Shown here piece by piece: positions 17,207-27,464 of a stretch of 64,000 nucleotides of DNA. The position numbers and the translations under genes are program-made. Source of the DNA: an uncultured Muribaculaceae bacterium. GTDB taxonomy: Bacteria > Bacteroidota > Bacteroidia > Bacteroidales > Muribaculaceae. The stretch spans positions 46,842 through 110,841 of the forward strand of contig CAJTWL010000006.1 in the NCBI GenBank assembly GCA_910579845.1, read 5' to 3'. Within the stretch, counting starts at the first letter, position 1, and every line of letters begins with the position of its first letter. Under the pieces are notes generated by a model. That model made no database searches and had not been told where the DNA came from. It saw nothing but the letters and a program-made list of their open reading frames with translations.

Positions 17207-18517
17207 ATGAAAACAGTTAAGATTGACATTCAACATGCGTTGTTTTACGCAGAGAAACAGTATAAATCTTTGGAGCCGGAGGCTGTAAAGGCATTCGCTA
17301 TGCTTGAGGAAGGCACAGGTGCAGGGAATGATTTTCTCGGCTGGCTTGATCTTCCTTCCACAACCAACCAGACTCTTGTAGACAAGATAAATGCGACTGC
17401 CCTCCGTCTTCGTGAAAATTGTGATTACGTTGTATGTGTCGGCATCGGTGGAAGCTATCTTGGCGCAAAGGCAGTGAATACCGCACTTCAGGACAATTTC
17501 GCGGATTATTATGCACCGCGTCCCAATGAGCCGAAAGTGCTTTATGCCGGTCAGAATATCGGAGAAGAGTATCTTGCTGAACTCGGCAAGCTTCTTGAAG
17601 GTAAAAAATTCGGTATAATCGTGATTTCCAAGTCAGGAACCACCACAGAACCGGCAATCGCGTTCCGTTTGCTTCGTGATCAGCTTGAGGAGCAGGCTGG
17701 CAAGGATGCCGCAAAAGATCTGATAGTCGCCATTACAGATGAAAAGAAGGGCGCTCTCCGCCAGATGGCCGACGAGGAGGGTTACGAGACATATGTGATT
17801 CCGGATAACGTCGGTGGACGATTCTCTGTTCTTACTCCGGTAGGACTTCTTCCGATTGCAGTCGCCGGACACGATATCCGTAAACTGTTGGACGGAGCCT
17901 CCGATATGGAGCGCACTACAAAGCATTCATCGGAAGAAAATCCTTCAATGGTATATGCACAGCTTCGCAACGCTTTGTATCAGAGTGGCAAGAAGATAGA
18001 GATTCTTGTGAACTTCGATCCCAAACTCCATTATTTTTCAGAGTGGTGGAAGCAGCTTTATGGCGAGAGCGAAGGTAAAGACGGCAAGGGTATATTCCCT
18101 GCATCGGTCGACTTTACCACAGACCTTCATTCCATGGGTCAGTGGATTCAGGATGGTGAACGCACAATCTTCGAGACAGTCTTGTCGATCAAGGAACCGG
18201 CAGTAGAGAAACGTGTTCCGGAGAATGCGGCTAATCTTGACGGTGTCAACTACATTGCCGGCAAACGTATCGATGAGGTGAACAAGATGGCAGAACTCGG
18301 CACCCGTATGGCGCATGTGGATGGCGGTGTTCCGAATATACGTATCGAGATACCTGCGCTTGAAGAGTATACACTCGGTCAGCTCATCTATTTCTTTGAA
18401 AAAGCGTGCGGTATCAGCGGCTACATGCTGGGTGTGAATCCGTTTAACCAGCCTGGGGTAGAGGCTTATAAACGCAATATGTTCAAACTTCTCAAGAAGC
18501 CGGGATACACGGATTGA
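17207..18517 (+). CDS. pgi: Glucose-6-phosphate isomerase
   Basis: A 436-residue enzyme that interconverts glucose 6-phosphate and fructose 6-phosphate in glycolysis. Sugar-phosphate-binding and signature blocks are clear: GIGGSYLGAK near 79, SKSGTTTEP near 141, GGRFSVLTPVG near 205 and GESEGKDGKG near 287. I chose ATG 17207 (MKTVKIDIQHA) rather than the in-frame ATG 17147, which lies inside the lysS terminator and adds 20 residues not found in the family. It is followed by a very strong terminator. Confidence 0.93.
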   Translation: MKTVKIDIQHALFYAEKQYKSLEPEAVKAFAMLEEGTGAGNDFLGWLDLPSTTNQTLVDKINATALRLRENCDYVVCVGIGGSYLGAKAVNTALQDNFADYYAPRPNEPKVLYAGQNIGEEYLAELGKLLEGKKFGIIVISKSGTTTEPAIAFRLLRDQLEEQAGKDAAKDLIVAITDEKKGALRQMADEEGYETYVIPDNVGGRFSVLTPVGLLPIAVAGHDIRKLLDGASDMERTTKHSSEENPSMVYAQLRNALYQSGKKIEILVNFDPKLHYFSEWWKQLYGESEGKDGKGIFPASVDFTTDLHSMGQWIQDGERTIFETVLSIKEPAVEKRVPENAANLDGVNYIAGKRIDEVNKMAELGTRMAHVDGGVPNIRIEIPALEEYTLGQLIYFFEKACGISGYMLGVNPFNQPGVEAYKRNMFKLLKKPGYTD

Positions 18518-18532
18518 TATAAGTAGTTTAAC

Positions 18533-18600
18533 AAAGACCCTGTCTCATAACAATACGCTGTACAGGTGCGGTGTATTGTTATGAGACAGGGTCTTTTGTA
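18533..18600. terminator. 24-bp perfect-stem bidirectional terminator
   Basis: 18533-18556 (AAAGACCCTGTCTCATAACA and four more bases) pairs perfectly with 18573-18596 around a 16-base loop. A T-run follows on the plus strand, and the A-run before the left arm gives one on the minus strand, so it can end both pgi and the convergent TPR/LuxR regulator gene. The stem is longer than a terminator needs. Confidence 0.8.
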
Positions 18601-18624
18601 TTCTGTATTTTTGAAACGGGACTG

Positions 18625-20343
18625 TCAGAAACTCTCAAGTAACGATTCAAGGGAATCAGATGAGTTGAGATTCATCTTCTTGCGTATGCGATACCGTGAT
18701 GTATTGACAGTATCGGGGCGCACAGACAGTATCTGCGCTATCTCTTTGGCGCTCATGCCCACTCTTATATAGGCGCAAAGTCTGAGATCTGTCTTTGAAA
18801 GCGAGGGATATCTTTCCTTTAGGGAGGAGAAGAAAGTGGGATGGACTTTGTCGAATCTCAATTTAAAGAAGCGCCAGTCGTCGGTCGACAATTCATTGTA
18901 TATCTTGTCGTTTATCTCTTTCCCTTCTGTCGTGGCAATATTTCCGTTACACTGCAGTTCCTTGATTTTAGCGGCAAGTTCCTTTAGTTTCGCATTTTTC
19001 CGGGCAAGCAGCATTGTGTTGCCTGTCAGTTCCTTCTCTATTGATTCTATATGTAGACTGTATTGCTCGTTAAGAGTCTCAAGATGTCTGCTTTTTTCCT
19101 CTTCAAGTTTTCGGTCACTTTCCGTTTTCCGTTTGGAATACCACATAAGGCAAAGCGACAGAACCAGTATAACACACATGAATCCGCTTAGAGATATAAC
19201 CAGGGTCTGCCGTAACCGGTGTTTCTCATTCTCCTGGGCAATCCGCTCTTCATATTGGTTTATTGTGGCAAGATGTTCTGCTTTTTTCAGTTTTGCGACA
19301 TTGTCACGGTTATATAGTGATTCTGTAAGAAGCAGAATCTCGTTACGGTAGAAGTCCACGCTGTCTGTCATCTCCAGTCCCGCATAGCATTCAGATAGAC
19401 TTTCAAGCACATTCTTACGGTCAGGAATATCGCCTGTCTTCTCCGTAATTTCGAGAGCCTGTCTCAGATAGTCTATTGCCTTGCGGAGATCTCCGTCGTT
19501 ATGTGCCAATGCGGCCACAGACATAAGGGCTATTGTCCTGAGAGGTAGGTTATTGATTTTTCGGCTCATCTCAAAAGCTTTAAGCGCCGCTTCGCGGTCG
19601 GAATAATCTGAAATCTGAAAACGCGACACAAGAACGTTTGTTACATATACGGAATCATTAACCACATACTTGTTTCTCTCCAGACCGTCGAGATATTCCA
19701 GCGCTTTAGACGTGAATCCGAGCAGATAATTGATATTCGCCAGATTAAGAGTGTTTTTGGTTACGCATGCGAAACTGCCGGCTCTTTTGAAATTATCTTC
19801 AGCGGATTTATAGTTGCGCAAAGCCTCGTGATATTCCCCCAGTTCCTGCATAATGGCTCCAATTCCTACCGTAGCCTTTGCCGCCCAGAAATCATCACCA
19901 ATTTTGCGAAGACGGTCGATCTTGTCCCGATAAATAAAATATGCGTCTGCATATTTTCCTCCATATCGGAGAAGATCTGCCTTAAGAATTGAAAAACGTG
20001 AATGGTCATAAGGATATTTTACGGAATCGCATATGCTGAGTGCGCGGTCCAGCAGACGTGATGCGGAATCCGGATTAGAGCGTACGATTACCCATCCTTT
20101 CCAATAATAGGAGCGCGCGAGACTTTGTCTGGAATCCGAAGAATGGGATGATTCATGGATTCCGGACACCATAGCTCCAAGATCACTTCTTGGAACGTCC
20201 ATAAACGCCGCCTGTTCCATCATCAGATCATAGGCGTCCGCATCTTTTCCAAGAGATGGCCAGAAGACAGATACCCCTTCGGCATGTATGGTCATTGTCA
20301 TAGCAATGCATATCAGCGCTATAGACACAAATAATCTCATCAT
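18625..20343 (-). CDS. Membrane-anchored TPR protein with C-terminal LuxR-type HTH
   Basis: A 572-residue protein of a Bacteroidetes regulator type. Signal peptide 1-21; periplasmic TPR-like helices about 70-340; one transmembrane helix 380-402; a cytoplasmic coiled coil about 405-465; and a C-terminal helix-turn-helix at 514-562 (SKTDLRLCAYIRVGMSAKEI...TVNTSRYRIRKKM) of the LuxR/GerE type. It should sense something in the periplasm and bind DNA while tethered to the inner membrane. It has no receiver or kinase domain. It is divergent from the 2100-residue surface protein gene with 223 bp between them, so that gene is its most likely target (inference). Confidence 0.82.
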   Translation of the reverse strand: MMRLFVSIALICIAMTMTIHAEGVSVFWPSLGKDADAYDLMMEQAAFMDVPRSDLGAMVSGIHESSHSSDSRQSLARSYYWKGWVIVRSNPDSASRLLDRALSICDSVKYPYDHSRFSILKADLLRYGGKYADAYFIYRDKIDRLRKIGDDFWAAKATVGIGAIMQELGEYHEALRNYKSAEDNFKRAGSFACVTKNTLNLANINYLLGFTSKALEYLDGLERNKYVVNDSVYVTNVLVSRFQISDYSDREAALKAFEMSRKINNLPLRTIALMSVAALAHNDGDLRKAIDYLRQALEITEKTGDIPDRKNVLESLSECYAGLEMTDSVDFYRNEILLLTESLYNRDNVAKLKKAEHLATINQYEERIAQENEKHRLRQTLVISLSGFMCVILVLSLCLMWYSKRKTESDRKLEEEKSRHLETLNEQYSLHIESIEKELTGNTMLLARKNAKLKELAAKIKELQCNGNIATTEGKEINDKIYNELSTDDWRFFKLRFDKVHPTFFSSLKERYPSLSKTDLRLCAYIRVGMSAKEIAQILSVRPDTVNTSRYRIRKKMNLNSSDSLESLLESF

Positions 20344-20566
20344 GATGCAAATTTAAGCAGTTTATAAGAAATAAGCATTATAAAGACCTTGCAATCTTGA
20401 AGTTTTATGCGTAATAATATGTTTTGTACATTATTTGTCTATATACGTCATTTTCTATTTACCGACATAAAGTCTATATTCGCTGATGTTAAATCATGTC
20501 TGCCACCCGGTGTACAGGAAGTGTTTCCGTAAATCGAAATTTTATCAACAATAAATAATAATAATA
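20344..20566. promoter_or_regulatory. Divergent control region, regulator and giant surface protein
   Basis: A 223-bp AT-rich region holding the promoters of both genes. A recurrent-motif copy (20348-20368, CAAATTTAAGCAGTTTATAA) sits right at the regulator start. I could not assign a full -33/-7 pair on either strand. Confidence 0.4.
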
Positions 20567-23500
20567 ATGAGACTGAAAATTCATCAGATCGCGACCACGG
20601 CGGTCTTGAGTGCCGTCATCTTTGTCGTGTCGGGGGCTATGGGCTTTACTCCGCCTGTCGATTCCCGACCATTGTCACCGGCAAAAAAACAACATGTCAC
20701 AAAAGTCGATGTATATCAGATTGCAGATACCGAAAAGGAGATTACCGGTGTCGCTGAAGAAAGACTTGGCAAATCAACTGTCAATTTCTCGCAGTTTTGT
20801 TCAGGAAGTTTTTCTGTAGTTGCAGAAGATGACATGATTTACGACGGCACTGTGATTGCCGTTTACAAAGAGGGGAAAACGGACAACAGGACATTTCTGA
20901 GGAAAAACAGAAGGAATGCCGCCAAGGCTCCGCAACTTCCGGTCAATAATGAAAAGTTCTTTTCCGCCGACAAGGTTTACGGGACTGCGGACATCAATAC
21001 ATATACGATCACATTCAGTGTCAGCGGAACCACTACAAAGACATATAAGGTAAAAGGTGTTTACGGGCAGACAAGTTCCACGCTGAATGTAACTTTCGAC
21101 AACGACGGCAATGCCGTTATCGCGGCTCAGAAATATCTTAACAATACAACATACGGCAATATATGGTTCTGCCCGGTGGATCCTGTGGCCGGAACATACA
21201 GTCTGACAGATCCGGTGGTATGTACCCGCGACGAGGAAGGCAATTGGGAAATGGGAGCCTGGGCGCTTGTGGTGAATCATACCACGGACAAGGGATATAA
21301 CGGCAGTGTGTTGTTCGTGTCGGAACATACACGCTGGCTTGTCCCCAATATGACTGCGTCTTTCAAGACCACGGATGCTTCCGGAAATACAAAGGACAAC
21401 ACATTCCAGTGTGCGTGGTATCAGGATGACCCGTCGGGACTTTATCTTCTCAATATGGGAAATACCGTATACGGACGTGCCGTGAATGTGCGTCTTACTC
21501 CGCAGCACAGAGGTGTGCTTTCGCCACAGTTTGTCAGCAGTGCGGGAGGATATGGAAACCTGTATGCATATTATGCTGATTATGCAACCGGACAGGCATC
21601 TCCGTCCAAAAGCGCTACATGTAATGTGACTGACGGGAATGCTCTTGTTTTCACGGATCTTATCATAGCCACACGCAACATCTCCAATTCAATCAATATA
21701 AGAATAGCCGCGTCTCCGATCACCTATACTCTCGGAGGAGAAGCGGTGCGTTTTCCGGAGCCTGTCTCTGTCGGATTCAGTGGAAGCGGAACTCCGGGCG
21801 ATCCTTACCTTATCTCCCGGGCGGAGGATATCAGAGCTATGTCGGCGGCTATGTCACAGCCCGGATATTCTACAGCTTTTTATAAACTGATGAACGACAT
21901 TGATCTCTCATCACTGACCACTTTCCAGCCTATCGGTGACGATGCTGTTCCCTTCAATGGTAATTTTAACGGAAATTCCAAAACCCTTAAGGGTTTGAAG
22001 TATAACGGATATGGATTCGGCTTCACAGGTCTTTTCGGTGTAAGCGGTCCGCAGTCGGAGATATACGATCTAAATATTGACGGGTGGTCGGTTTATTCTG
22101 CCGGAGCCAACACCGGAATAGTGACCGCTTACAATATGGGAACTGTCAGAAGAATCCGTGTTTCAAATTCCCTGTTGCAGACACGGTCGGAGGTGGCAGG
22201 TGGAATTGCAGGTATGAACACCGGACTTATAACGGGATGTGAAGTCAAAGGAGAGATTCTCGGTTATGGAGCCAACGGAGGCATGACAGGTTACAACTGC
22301 GGAGAGATAGCTGACTGCCATTTCTCGGGACAGATGGCAATGGAGGGCGCGCTTTCCACATCATACCGCCATATAGCCGGAATAGCGGCTCAGGCTCTTT
22401 CTTCAGCATCTTCAGGCTTGAAGAGCAATATTCATGACTGTACTGTCAGCGGACTGATAACTGACAACACGGGATACGCCTATTTAGGAGGTGTAGTCGG
22501 TGTCTCACACGGTTCAAAAGCAGAAGATCCGTCAGTGATAGAACGTTGTGTGAACACAGCGACCCTCTCTTCCACAGGACTTGACTGGAACAGTGACAAC
22601 ACACTGCCTAAATCTTATTGCGGTGGTGTCGCGGCCTATATCTCATCTACAAGGATTAATGATTGCGCGAATGGCGGTCTGATAATCGAGACCTCTCTTC
22701 CCAAGGTGTTTACGGGTGGAGTCGTAGGTATAGCTTCTGTATCTTTCATATCAAGCGGCAGTGACGGTCGTCTCGGAAATGTCAGCAGTGTAGAGCGCTC
22801 GCTGTCTGTCGGACAGATCTATTCGACATCAGGTGCCGGCTGCGGAATATACGGCGGAGTTCCGGAGATCGGAGGATATGAATCCGATGAAATAGCGGCT
22901 ATCGTTTTCAAGAACTGTTATGCCGACGACCAGATAAATCTGCTTTCGGATGACAGATACGCGGTCTCTACGACCGAACTTGTGTCAGGCGTTCTTCCGA
23001 CAGGTCTTTCCTCTTCCATATGGTCCGCAGGGGCAGGCTTCTATCCTGTTCCCGCAACAGTCAAGACTACCGATGCGGGTGTGCTTCTGTCTGCTTCGGC
23101 TGTGTTTGCGGCAGGAGAGAATTATACCAATGTCAAGAAAAACTTCAATGTCAACGGAGCATCCGCGACAAAATGGGGTATTCTCGGAAACGGCGGAAAT
23201 ATTATAGAACAGAGTCCGTCACTTGCTATTTCAGAAAATACGGCAACCATAGGTAAGGAATACGGAAACAACTGGCTTGTTGCCCGTCAGGGAGCGAGCG
23301 AGAAAATGATCATGGTCTGCATCGTGCCGAAGATATTCGACGGAGAGGGTACATCCGAAAGTCCGTTCCTTATAAAGAATATATCGGATATGGCGATTCT
23401 TAACAAGGCGGTGGTTGAATACGGACAATCGCATCTCGGCGACCATTTCCGTATGACGGCTGATATCGATGCATCTGCGGATCCTTCATTCGTGTGTATC

Positions 23501-26500
23501 GGATATCCGGCTATGACAAGACCTTTCAACGGAATATTCGATGGTGATAACCATTCATTCCATAAACTTGCGGTAAAAACGGCGTTCCGCACATCCAGCG
23601 GAGGTGTGACTGCATCCAAGTCGTACCAGTATTCAGGATTGTTCTCTTTTATCGGGACTGAAGGTGTAGTCAGAAATGTCGTGATAGCCGATGACTGCGA
23701 ATATGATGTCTATAATATGTCGGGATCTATAGCCGGACTTAACAACGGTCTGATAGAGGGTTGCCGCAATTATGCTGCCATAGGTGCCAACGGAATGGCT
23801 ACCGGAGGAATCGCAGGTGAGAATAACGGCAGGATATCCGCATGTTATAACGGAGCGACGATCACCATGCAGCAGAATGCCGTGAAAACAGGTGCCGGCG
23901 GTATCGCGGGCGCCAACACCGGTCTGATTGAATTGTGTCAGAATGCCGGTGATGTGACAATTGCAAAGGGAAAGACATCCGAGGTCTTCGGTGGTATCAC
24001 GGCTATCAATTACGGGAAAATTGACCGTTGCATAAACCAGGGAGCTGTCACTGCCAATGTGAAGGCAGGAGGTATAACCGGTATTCTCGGTTCATATACG
24101 GAAACCGGCGAGATTTCGAGAAGTGCGAGCTTTGGTGTCGTGACGACTGTAAAAGATGCCACAAATGGCGCAGTTGTCAATGAGATACGCAACAACAAGG
24201 TTTCGGATATGGTCTACGATTCATCCATATCCTCTGTGGGCGCGTCACTTAATCCTCTTACAGGATGTGTGCCTATGAGCACCCATGATCTTGTAGACGG
24301 AAAGGCACCGGCATGTATTCCTGAAGAGATTCTTGATCTTAAGGCAGGCAAGTACCCTGTATTGAAAATTTTTGCCGGTGAAGCGAAAGTGGAACTGCTC
24401 CGGTCTACATATATCGATTTTACGGTTGGTCAGTCTGTTTCCAATGTCGGATCCGATGTGGATCTTTCAAAGGTTCAGGATGTGGTCTGGACTGTAAGCG
24501 AGAGCCCGTCGTTCTCTATAGCTGAAGGTGTCCTTAAGGTGACGGTGCCGGAAGGCGATATGGGAGCCAAGGCTGTTGTCAATGCTTCGAAGGGTGATGA
24601 CGTGGTCAAGAGCTATGCCATAGTATCGCTCCCGGTTCTCTTTGAGGGTAAAGGCACTTCCGAATCTCCATATCTGATAAAGACCAAGGAGGATCTCAAC
24701 ACTCTTTCTTCATTTATTGCCAAGAACGCTTATGACTGTCTTAACAAGCATTATCTGCTTGTATCCGATATCGCTTATTCAGACGGAGACACTTTCGCGC
24801 CCTTGGGTGGTGACGGCACAACCAAGTTTAACGGTAAATTCGATGGCAACAACAAGAAGATAAGCGGCATCGTCTACTCGAACACCGTTGCCAAACCGGG
24901 AAAGAACACAGGTGTTTTCGGTCAGGTTGGTCCCCAGGGTCTGATTCATGATCTCGCTGTGAATAATACATTTACCGGTTATGGAGCCGGTGGAGTGGCG
25001 GCACAGCTTGAAGGTGAGATCTATAATTGCATCAACAGCGGAGCGATAGCGGCTACCGGAGATCCGGCAGGCGGGATTGTCGGTACGCTTAAGGCAGGCG
25101 GACGTATTCATGACTGCGACAACCTTGGAACGGTAATGTCAGCTAAAACCTATGGAACAGGCGGTATTGTCGGAAAGAGCGAGGCCGGTTCGGAAATCTT
25201 CAGATGTATCAACAAAGGCAGACTCGGAGACGAGACCCAGGGAAAAATAATAGGAGGAATAGCAGGTTTGGCGGCAGGATCCGTCACCGGATGCCGTAAC
25301 GAGGGTGTGCTGACATCCGCTTCCGCAAGTGTGGGCGGTATTATAGGACGTCATCTGTCAGGTGCGCTTCTGGATATCACCGACTGCCATAACACAGCCA
25401 CCGTCTATGCCCCTAAGGCCATATCTGTTGCAGGCATTCTTGGAGGAAACGATTCCGACAAGTCTCTCAACAAGGCAAAGGTGCATATCAAGGACTGTGG
25501 CAATAGCGGAGCCATAACCGGAACGTTGGGTGTCGGTGGTATAATAGGTATTGTAAGCGAGTCCGACTTCACTATGGAGGGTTGTGTCAACAGTGCCGCC
25601 ATAGAGGCTTTGAATCTTGGTGATAAAAAGAATGCCGACACATTTGTTGGTGGAATTGCCGGATGCTCTAACGGCGCGACCGTAGAGGGTGCATCCCAGT
25701 ATATCAGAAATTGCGTCAACACCGGAAATGTAACCGCTTGGGGAGGTCAATGCATCGGTGGTCTTACCGGAAAGAACGGAGTACTTGTCAGCGGATGCCG
25801 TAACACAGGTAATGTGAAGGCTATATTTGATGCGACCGGTCTGGCAGATCTTTCGGGATTCACCCTTTCCGATATAGGAGGTATTTCCGGATGCGCATAT
25901 GGAGTCATAGAGAAGTGCTGGAATTCCGGATCAGTCACCACTGACGGATGTTGGGTAGGCGGTATAACCGGATATACAAACAAGGATATCACAGGGTGTG
26001 CCAATATTGGAGATATAACAGGCAAGGCAGGTGCTATTCCGGGTGGATCGGACACTCAGGCTGTAGCCGGTATTGTAGGACGTATGGGTACTATAAGTTA
26101 TCCCGGAATTATTGCGGACTGTTATAATACGGGTGATATCACGGGTCTCACACAAGTGGCAGGCATAGTTGCCCAGCGGTTTGGAGCGGAGGCTCAGTTG
26201 GAGAATGTATATAATACAGGAAAAGTAGTCGCCACCGCTGTCGGCGGTGCAGCCTTTGCTGTCGGAAACATGCGAACCGACGGAGCGTCTGTTCTCCCCG
26301 TATCCGCCAATGTATACTATCTGAAAGGATGTTGTGTGGCAGGATCAGATCTTGACCGGAGCGCCAAAGAGGTGGAAATCGATGCCTTGTCGGACGCCGC
26401 TCTCGGCAACGGCTATATCAATGCATCCGGCGCCACACCGGTTCTTGCGGATCTGTATGAGCCGGCATATACATATTTCGATGCGGTATACGGTCTGAAA

Positions 26501-26869
26501 TTCGGAAGAGGTGATACGGCGCAGTCTGTGACAGGAAACATCGGATATGCGGCGCTTCCCGGTCTTTTGTGGACATCTTCGGATAATCTCAGAATTTCAG
26601 ACGGTGTGGCCGCACCCGTGGCAAACGGTGAGGGCTGGCTTCGTGTCGCGATAGACGGCAAGGATGACAGCTTCAAGAAATATGATGTCAGAATTACCGG
26701 TGCTTCCGGAATCTCAGAAATAGGAGATGGTGCTTCCAAGATACTTTCAGAGGAGTATTATGATCTTCATGGATTCCCTGTGACCAGACCTGAGAAAGGG
26801 AAAGTGTATGTGGTAAAAAGAATGTTTGAAAACGGAACCGTCACATCGGAGAGAATGATTGCAAAATAG
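20567..26869 (+). CDS. Giant GLUG-repeat surface protein with probable type IX secretion tail
   Basis: A 2100-residue protein. Signal peptide 1-26; an N-terminal region of unknown fold to about 400; then three tandem modules beginning near 404, 925 and 1361. Each opens with a G.G(T)..PYLI block and a G.F(D/N)G(D/N)N..I/L.GL segment, followed by many GLUG-type repeats (pattern GGIAG.N.G.I..C.N.G.V), which should form a right-handed beta-solenoid. Ig-like spacers separate the modules. The last 50-odd residues (EEYYDLHGFPVTRPEKGKVY then VVKRM and MIAK) resemble the type A sorting domain read by the type IX system. A secreted or surface-attached adhesin or glycan-binding protein is likely. No catalytic motif was found. 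Confidence 0.8.
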   Translation: MRLKIHQIATTAVLSAVIFVVSGAMGFTPPVDSRPLSPAKKQHVTKVDVYQIADTEKEITGVAEERLGKSTVNFSQFCSGSFSVVAEDDMIYDGTVIAVYKEGKTDNRTFLRKNRRNAAKAPQLPVNNEKFFSADKVYGTADINTYTITFSVSGTTTKTYKVKGVYGQTSSTLNVTFDNDGNAVIAAQKYLNNTTYGNIWFCPVDPVAGTYSLTDPVVCTRDEEGNWEMGAWALVVNHTTDKGYNGSVLFVSEHTRWLVPNMTASFKTTDASGNTKDNTFQCAWYQDDPSGLYLLNMGNTVYGRAVNVRLTPQHRGVLSPQFVSSAGGYGNLYAYYADYATGQASPSKSATCNVTDGNALVFTDLIIATRNISNSINIRIAASPITYTLGGEAVRFPEPVSVGFSGSGTPGDPYLISRAEDIRAMSAAMSQPGYSTAFYKLMNDIDLSSLTTFQPIGDDAVPFNGNFNGNSKTLKGLKYNGYGFGFTGLFGVSGPQSEIYDLNIDGWSVYSAGANTGIVTAYNMGTVRRIRVSNSLLQTRSEVAGGIAGMNTGLITGCEVKGEILGYGANGGMTGYNCGEIADCHFSGQMAMEGALSTSYRHIAGIAAQALSSASSGLKSNIHDCTVSGLITDNTGYAYLGGVVGVSHGSKAEDPSVIERCVNTATLSSTGLDWNSDNTLPKSYCGGVAAYISSTRINDCANGGLIIETSLPKVFTGGVVGIASVSFISSGSDGRLGNVSSVERSLSVGQIYSTSGAGCGIYGGVPEIGGYESDEIAAIVFKNCYADDQINLLSDDRYAVSTTELVSGVLPTGLSSSIWSAGAGFYPVPATVKTTDAGVLLSASAVFAAGENYTNVKKNFNVNGASATKWGILGNGGNIIEQSPSLAISENTATIGKEYGNNWLVARQGASEKMIMVCIVPKIFDGEGTSESPFLIKNISDMAILNKAVVEYGQSHLGDHFRMTADIDASADPSFVCIGYPAMTRPFNGIFDGDNHSFHKLAVKTAFRTSSGGVTASKSYQYSGLFSFIGTEGVVRNVVIADDCEYDVYNMSGSIAGLNNGLIEGCRNYAAIGANGMATGGIAGENNGRISACYNGATITMQQNAVKTGAGGIAGANTGLIELCQNAGDVTIAKGKTSEVFGGITAINYGKIDRCINQGAVTANVKAGGITGILGSYTETGEISRSASFGVVTTVKDATNGAVVNEIRNNKVSDMVYDSSISSVGASLNPLTGCVPMSTHDLVDGKAPACIPEEILDLKAGKYPVLKIFAGEAKVELLRSTYIDFTVGQSVSNVGSDVDLSKVQDVVWTVSESPSFSIAEGVLKVTVPEGDMGAKAVVNASKGDDVVKSYAIVSLPVLFEGKGTSESPYLIKTKEDLNTLSSFIAKNAYDCLNKHYLLVSDIAYSDGDTFAPLGGDGTTKFNGKFDGNNKKISGIVYSNTVAKPGKNTGVFGQVGPQGLIHDLAVNNTFTGYGAGGVAAQLEGEIYNCINSGAIAATGDPAGGIVGTLKAGGRIHDCDNLGTVMSAKTYGTGGIVGKSEAGSEIFRCINKGRLGDETQGKIIGGIAGLAAGSVTGCRNEGVLTSASASVGGIIGRHLSGALLDITDCHNTATVYAPKAISVAGILGGNDSDKSLNKAKVHIKDCGNSGAITGTLGVGGIIGIVSESDFTMEGCVNSAAIEALNLGDKKNADTFVGGIAGCSNGATVEGASQYIRNCVNTGNVTAWGGQCIGGLTGKNGVLVSGCRNTGNVKAIFDATGLADLSGFTLSDIGGISGCAYGVIEKCWNSGSVTTDGCWVGGITGYTNKDITGCANIGDITGKAGAIPGGSDTQAVAGIVGRMGTISYPGIIADCYNTGDITGLTQVAGIVAQRFGAEAQLENVYNTGKVVATAVGGAAFAVGNMRTDGASVLPVSANVYYLKGCCVAGSDLDRSAKEVEIDALSDAALGNGYINASGATPVLADLYEPAYTYFDAVYGLKFGRGDTAQSVTGNIGYAALPGLLWTSSDNLRISDGVAAPVANGEGWLRVAIDGKDDSFKKYDVRITGASGISEIGDGASKILSEEYYDLHGFPVTRPEKGKVYVVKRMFENGTVTSERMIAK

Positions 26870-26920
26870 GAAGTTGTCAGGTCCCCGAAGTTGGACCGGT
26901 TAGATATTATACGATTTGAG

Positions 26921-26955
26921 AAAGAGTCCGGTACTGCACCGGATTCTTTCCTTTG
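26921..26955 (+). terminator. Intrinsic terminator after the giant surface protein gene
   Basis: AAAGAGTCCGGT (26921-26932) pairs with ACCGGATTCTTT (26938-26949) around ACTGC, with one G-T wobble, followed by a pyrimidine-rich run (CCTTTGTTTG). Confidence 0.75.
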
Positions 26956-27387
26956 TTTGATTTAACATTCATTTTAAGGATTTTAACATATTGTGTCACA
27001 ATATGACAGCAATATCTTCCGTTTAAAATCTACAAACAGAAAAGAGAAGCATTTGCGGCATCAGATGCCGGATAGAATCTTGCATTATATAAAAACACAA
27101 TTAAAAAAAGTAAAAACAGATCTTGCATTAATTTCAAATCTGCAGTTCATAACAACAAATGAAAATTGAAAGCTCCGTCTGAGATGATTAAGAGATTTAG
27201 ACAATCTCTAAATTGTCGGATCAAAGTCGGAAATTTTGAAAGCCATACACTTTTTCATGACTTAGATATGTTTGAAATGGCCTTGAATCGCCATCCCGGT
27301 GCGTTGTCTGTAGTGTATACAGGTGCGTGACGGTGAAAAGCATAATTGTCTAAATTTTGGGTTATATACATTAGTAATTTCTATCGT

Positions 27388-27452
27388 CTGTCCTGAGTGA
27401 TCGGGACAGGAAATCGGTCCCGTACATCGTGAGATGCGCGGGCGATTTTTTT
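27388..27452 (+). ncRNA. Candidate structured RNA: two GTGA-loop hairpins and T-tract
   Basis: Hairpin 1 (27388-27409) has a 9-bp stem CTGTCCTGA/TCGGGACAG with one G-U wobble and loop GTGA. Hairpin 2 (27413-27446) is a longer interrupted stem (ATCG, CCCG, CATC paired with GATG, CGGG, CGAT), also with loop GTGA, followed at once by seven T. Both loops are GNRA tetraloops. relA has its own promoter downstream of the T-tract, so this is either a small RNA with an intrinsic end or the leader terminator of a longer relA transcript. No consensus promoter was found just upstream. I do not recognise it as a known RNA family. Confidence 0.5.
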
Positions 27453-27464
27453 CACATATACTTC

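Noticed and set aside
18533..18600. Mobile miniature element instead of terminator
   Set aside because: No target-site duplication is visible next to the arms, and position and T-runs fit a terminator for both neighbours. Kept as a low-interest finding only.
20801..21508. Long antisense frames inside the giant surface protein gene and other large genes
   Set aside because: They mirror codon patterns of the sense genes, have no recognisable domain and no control signals.
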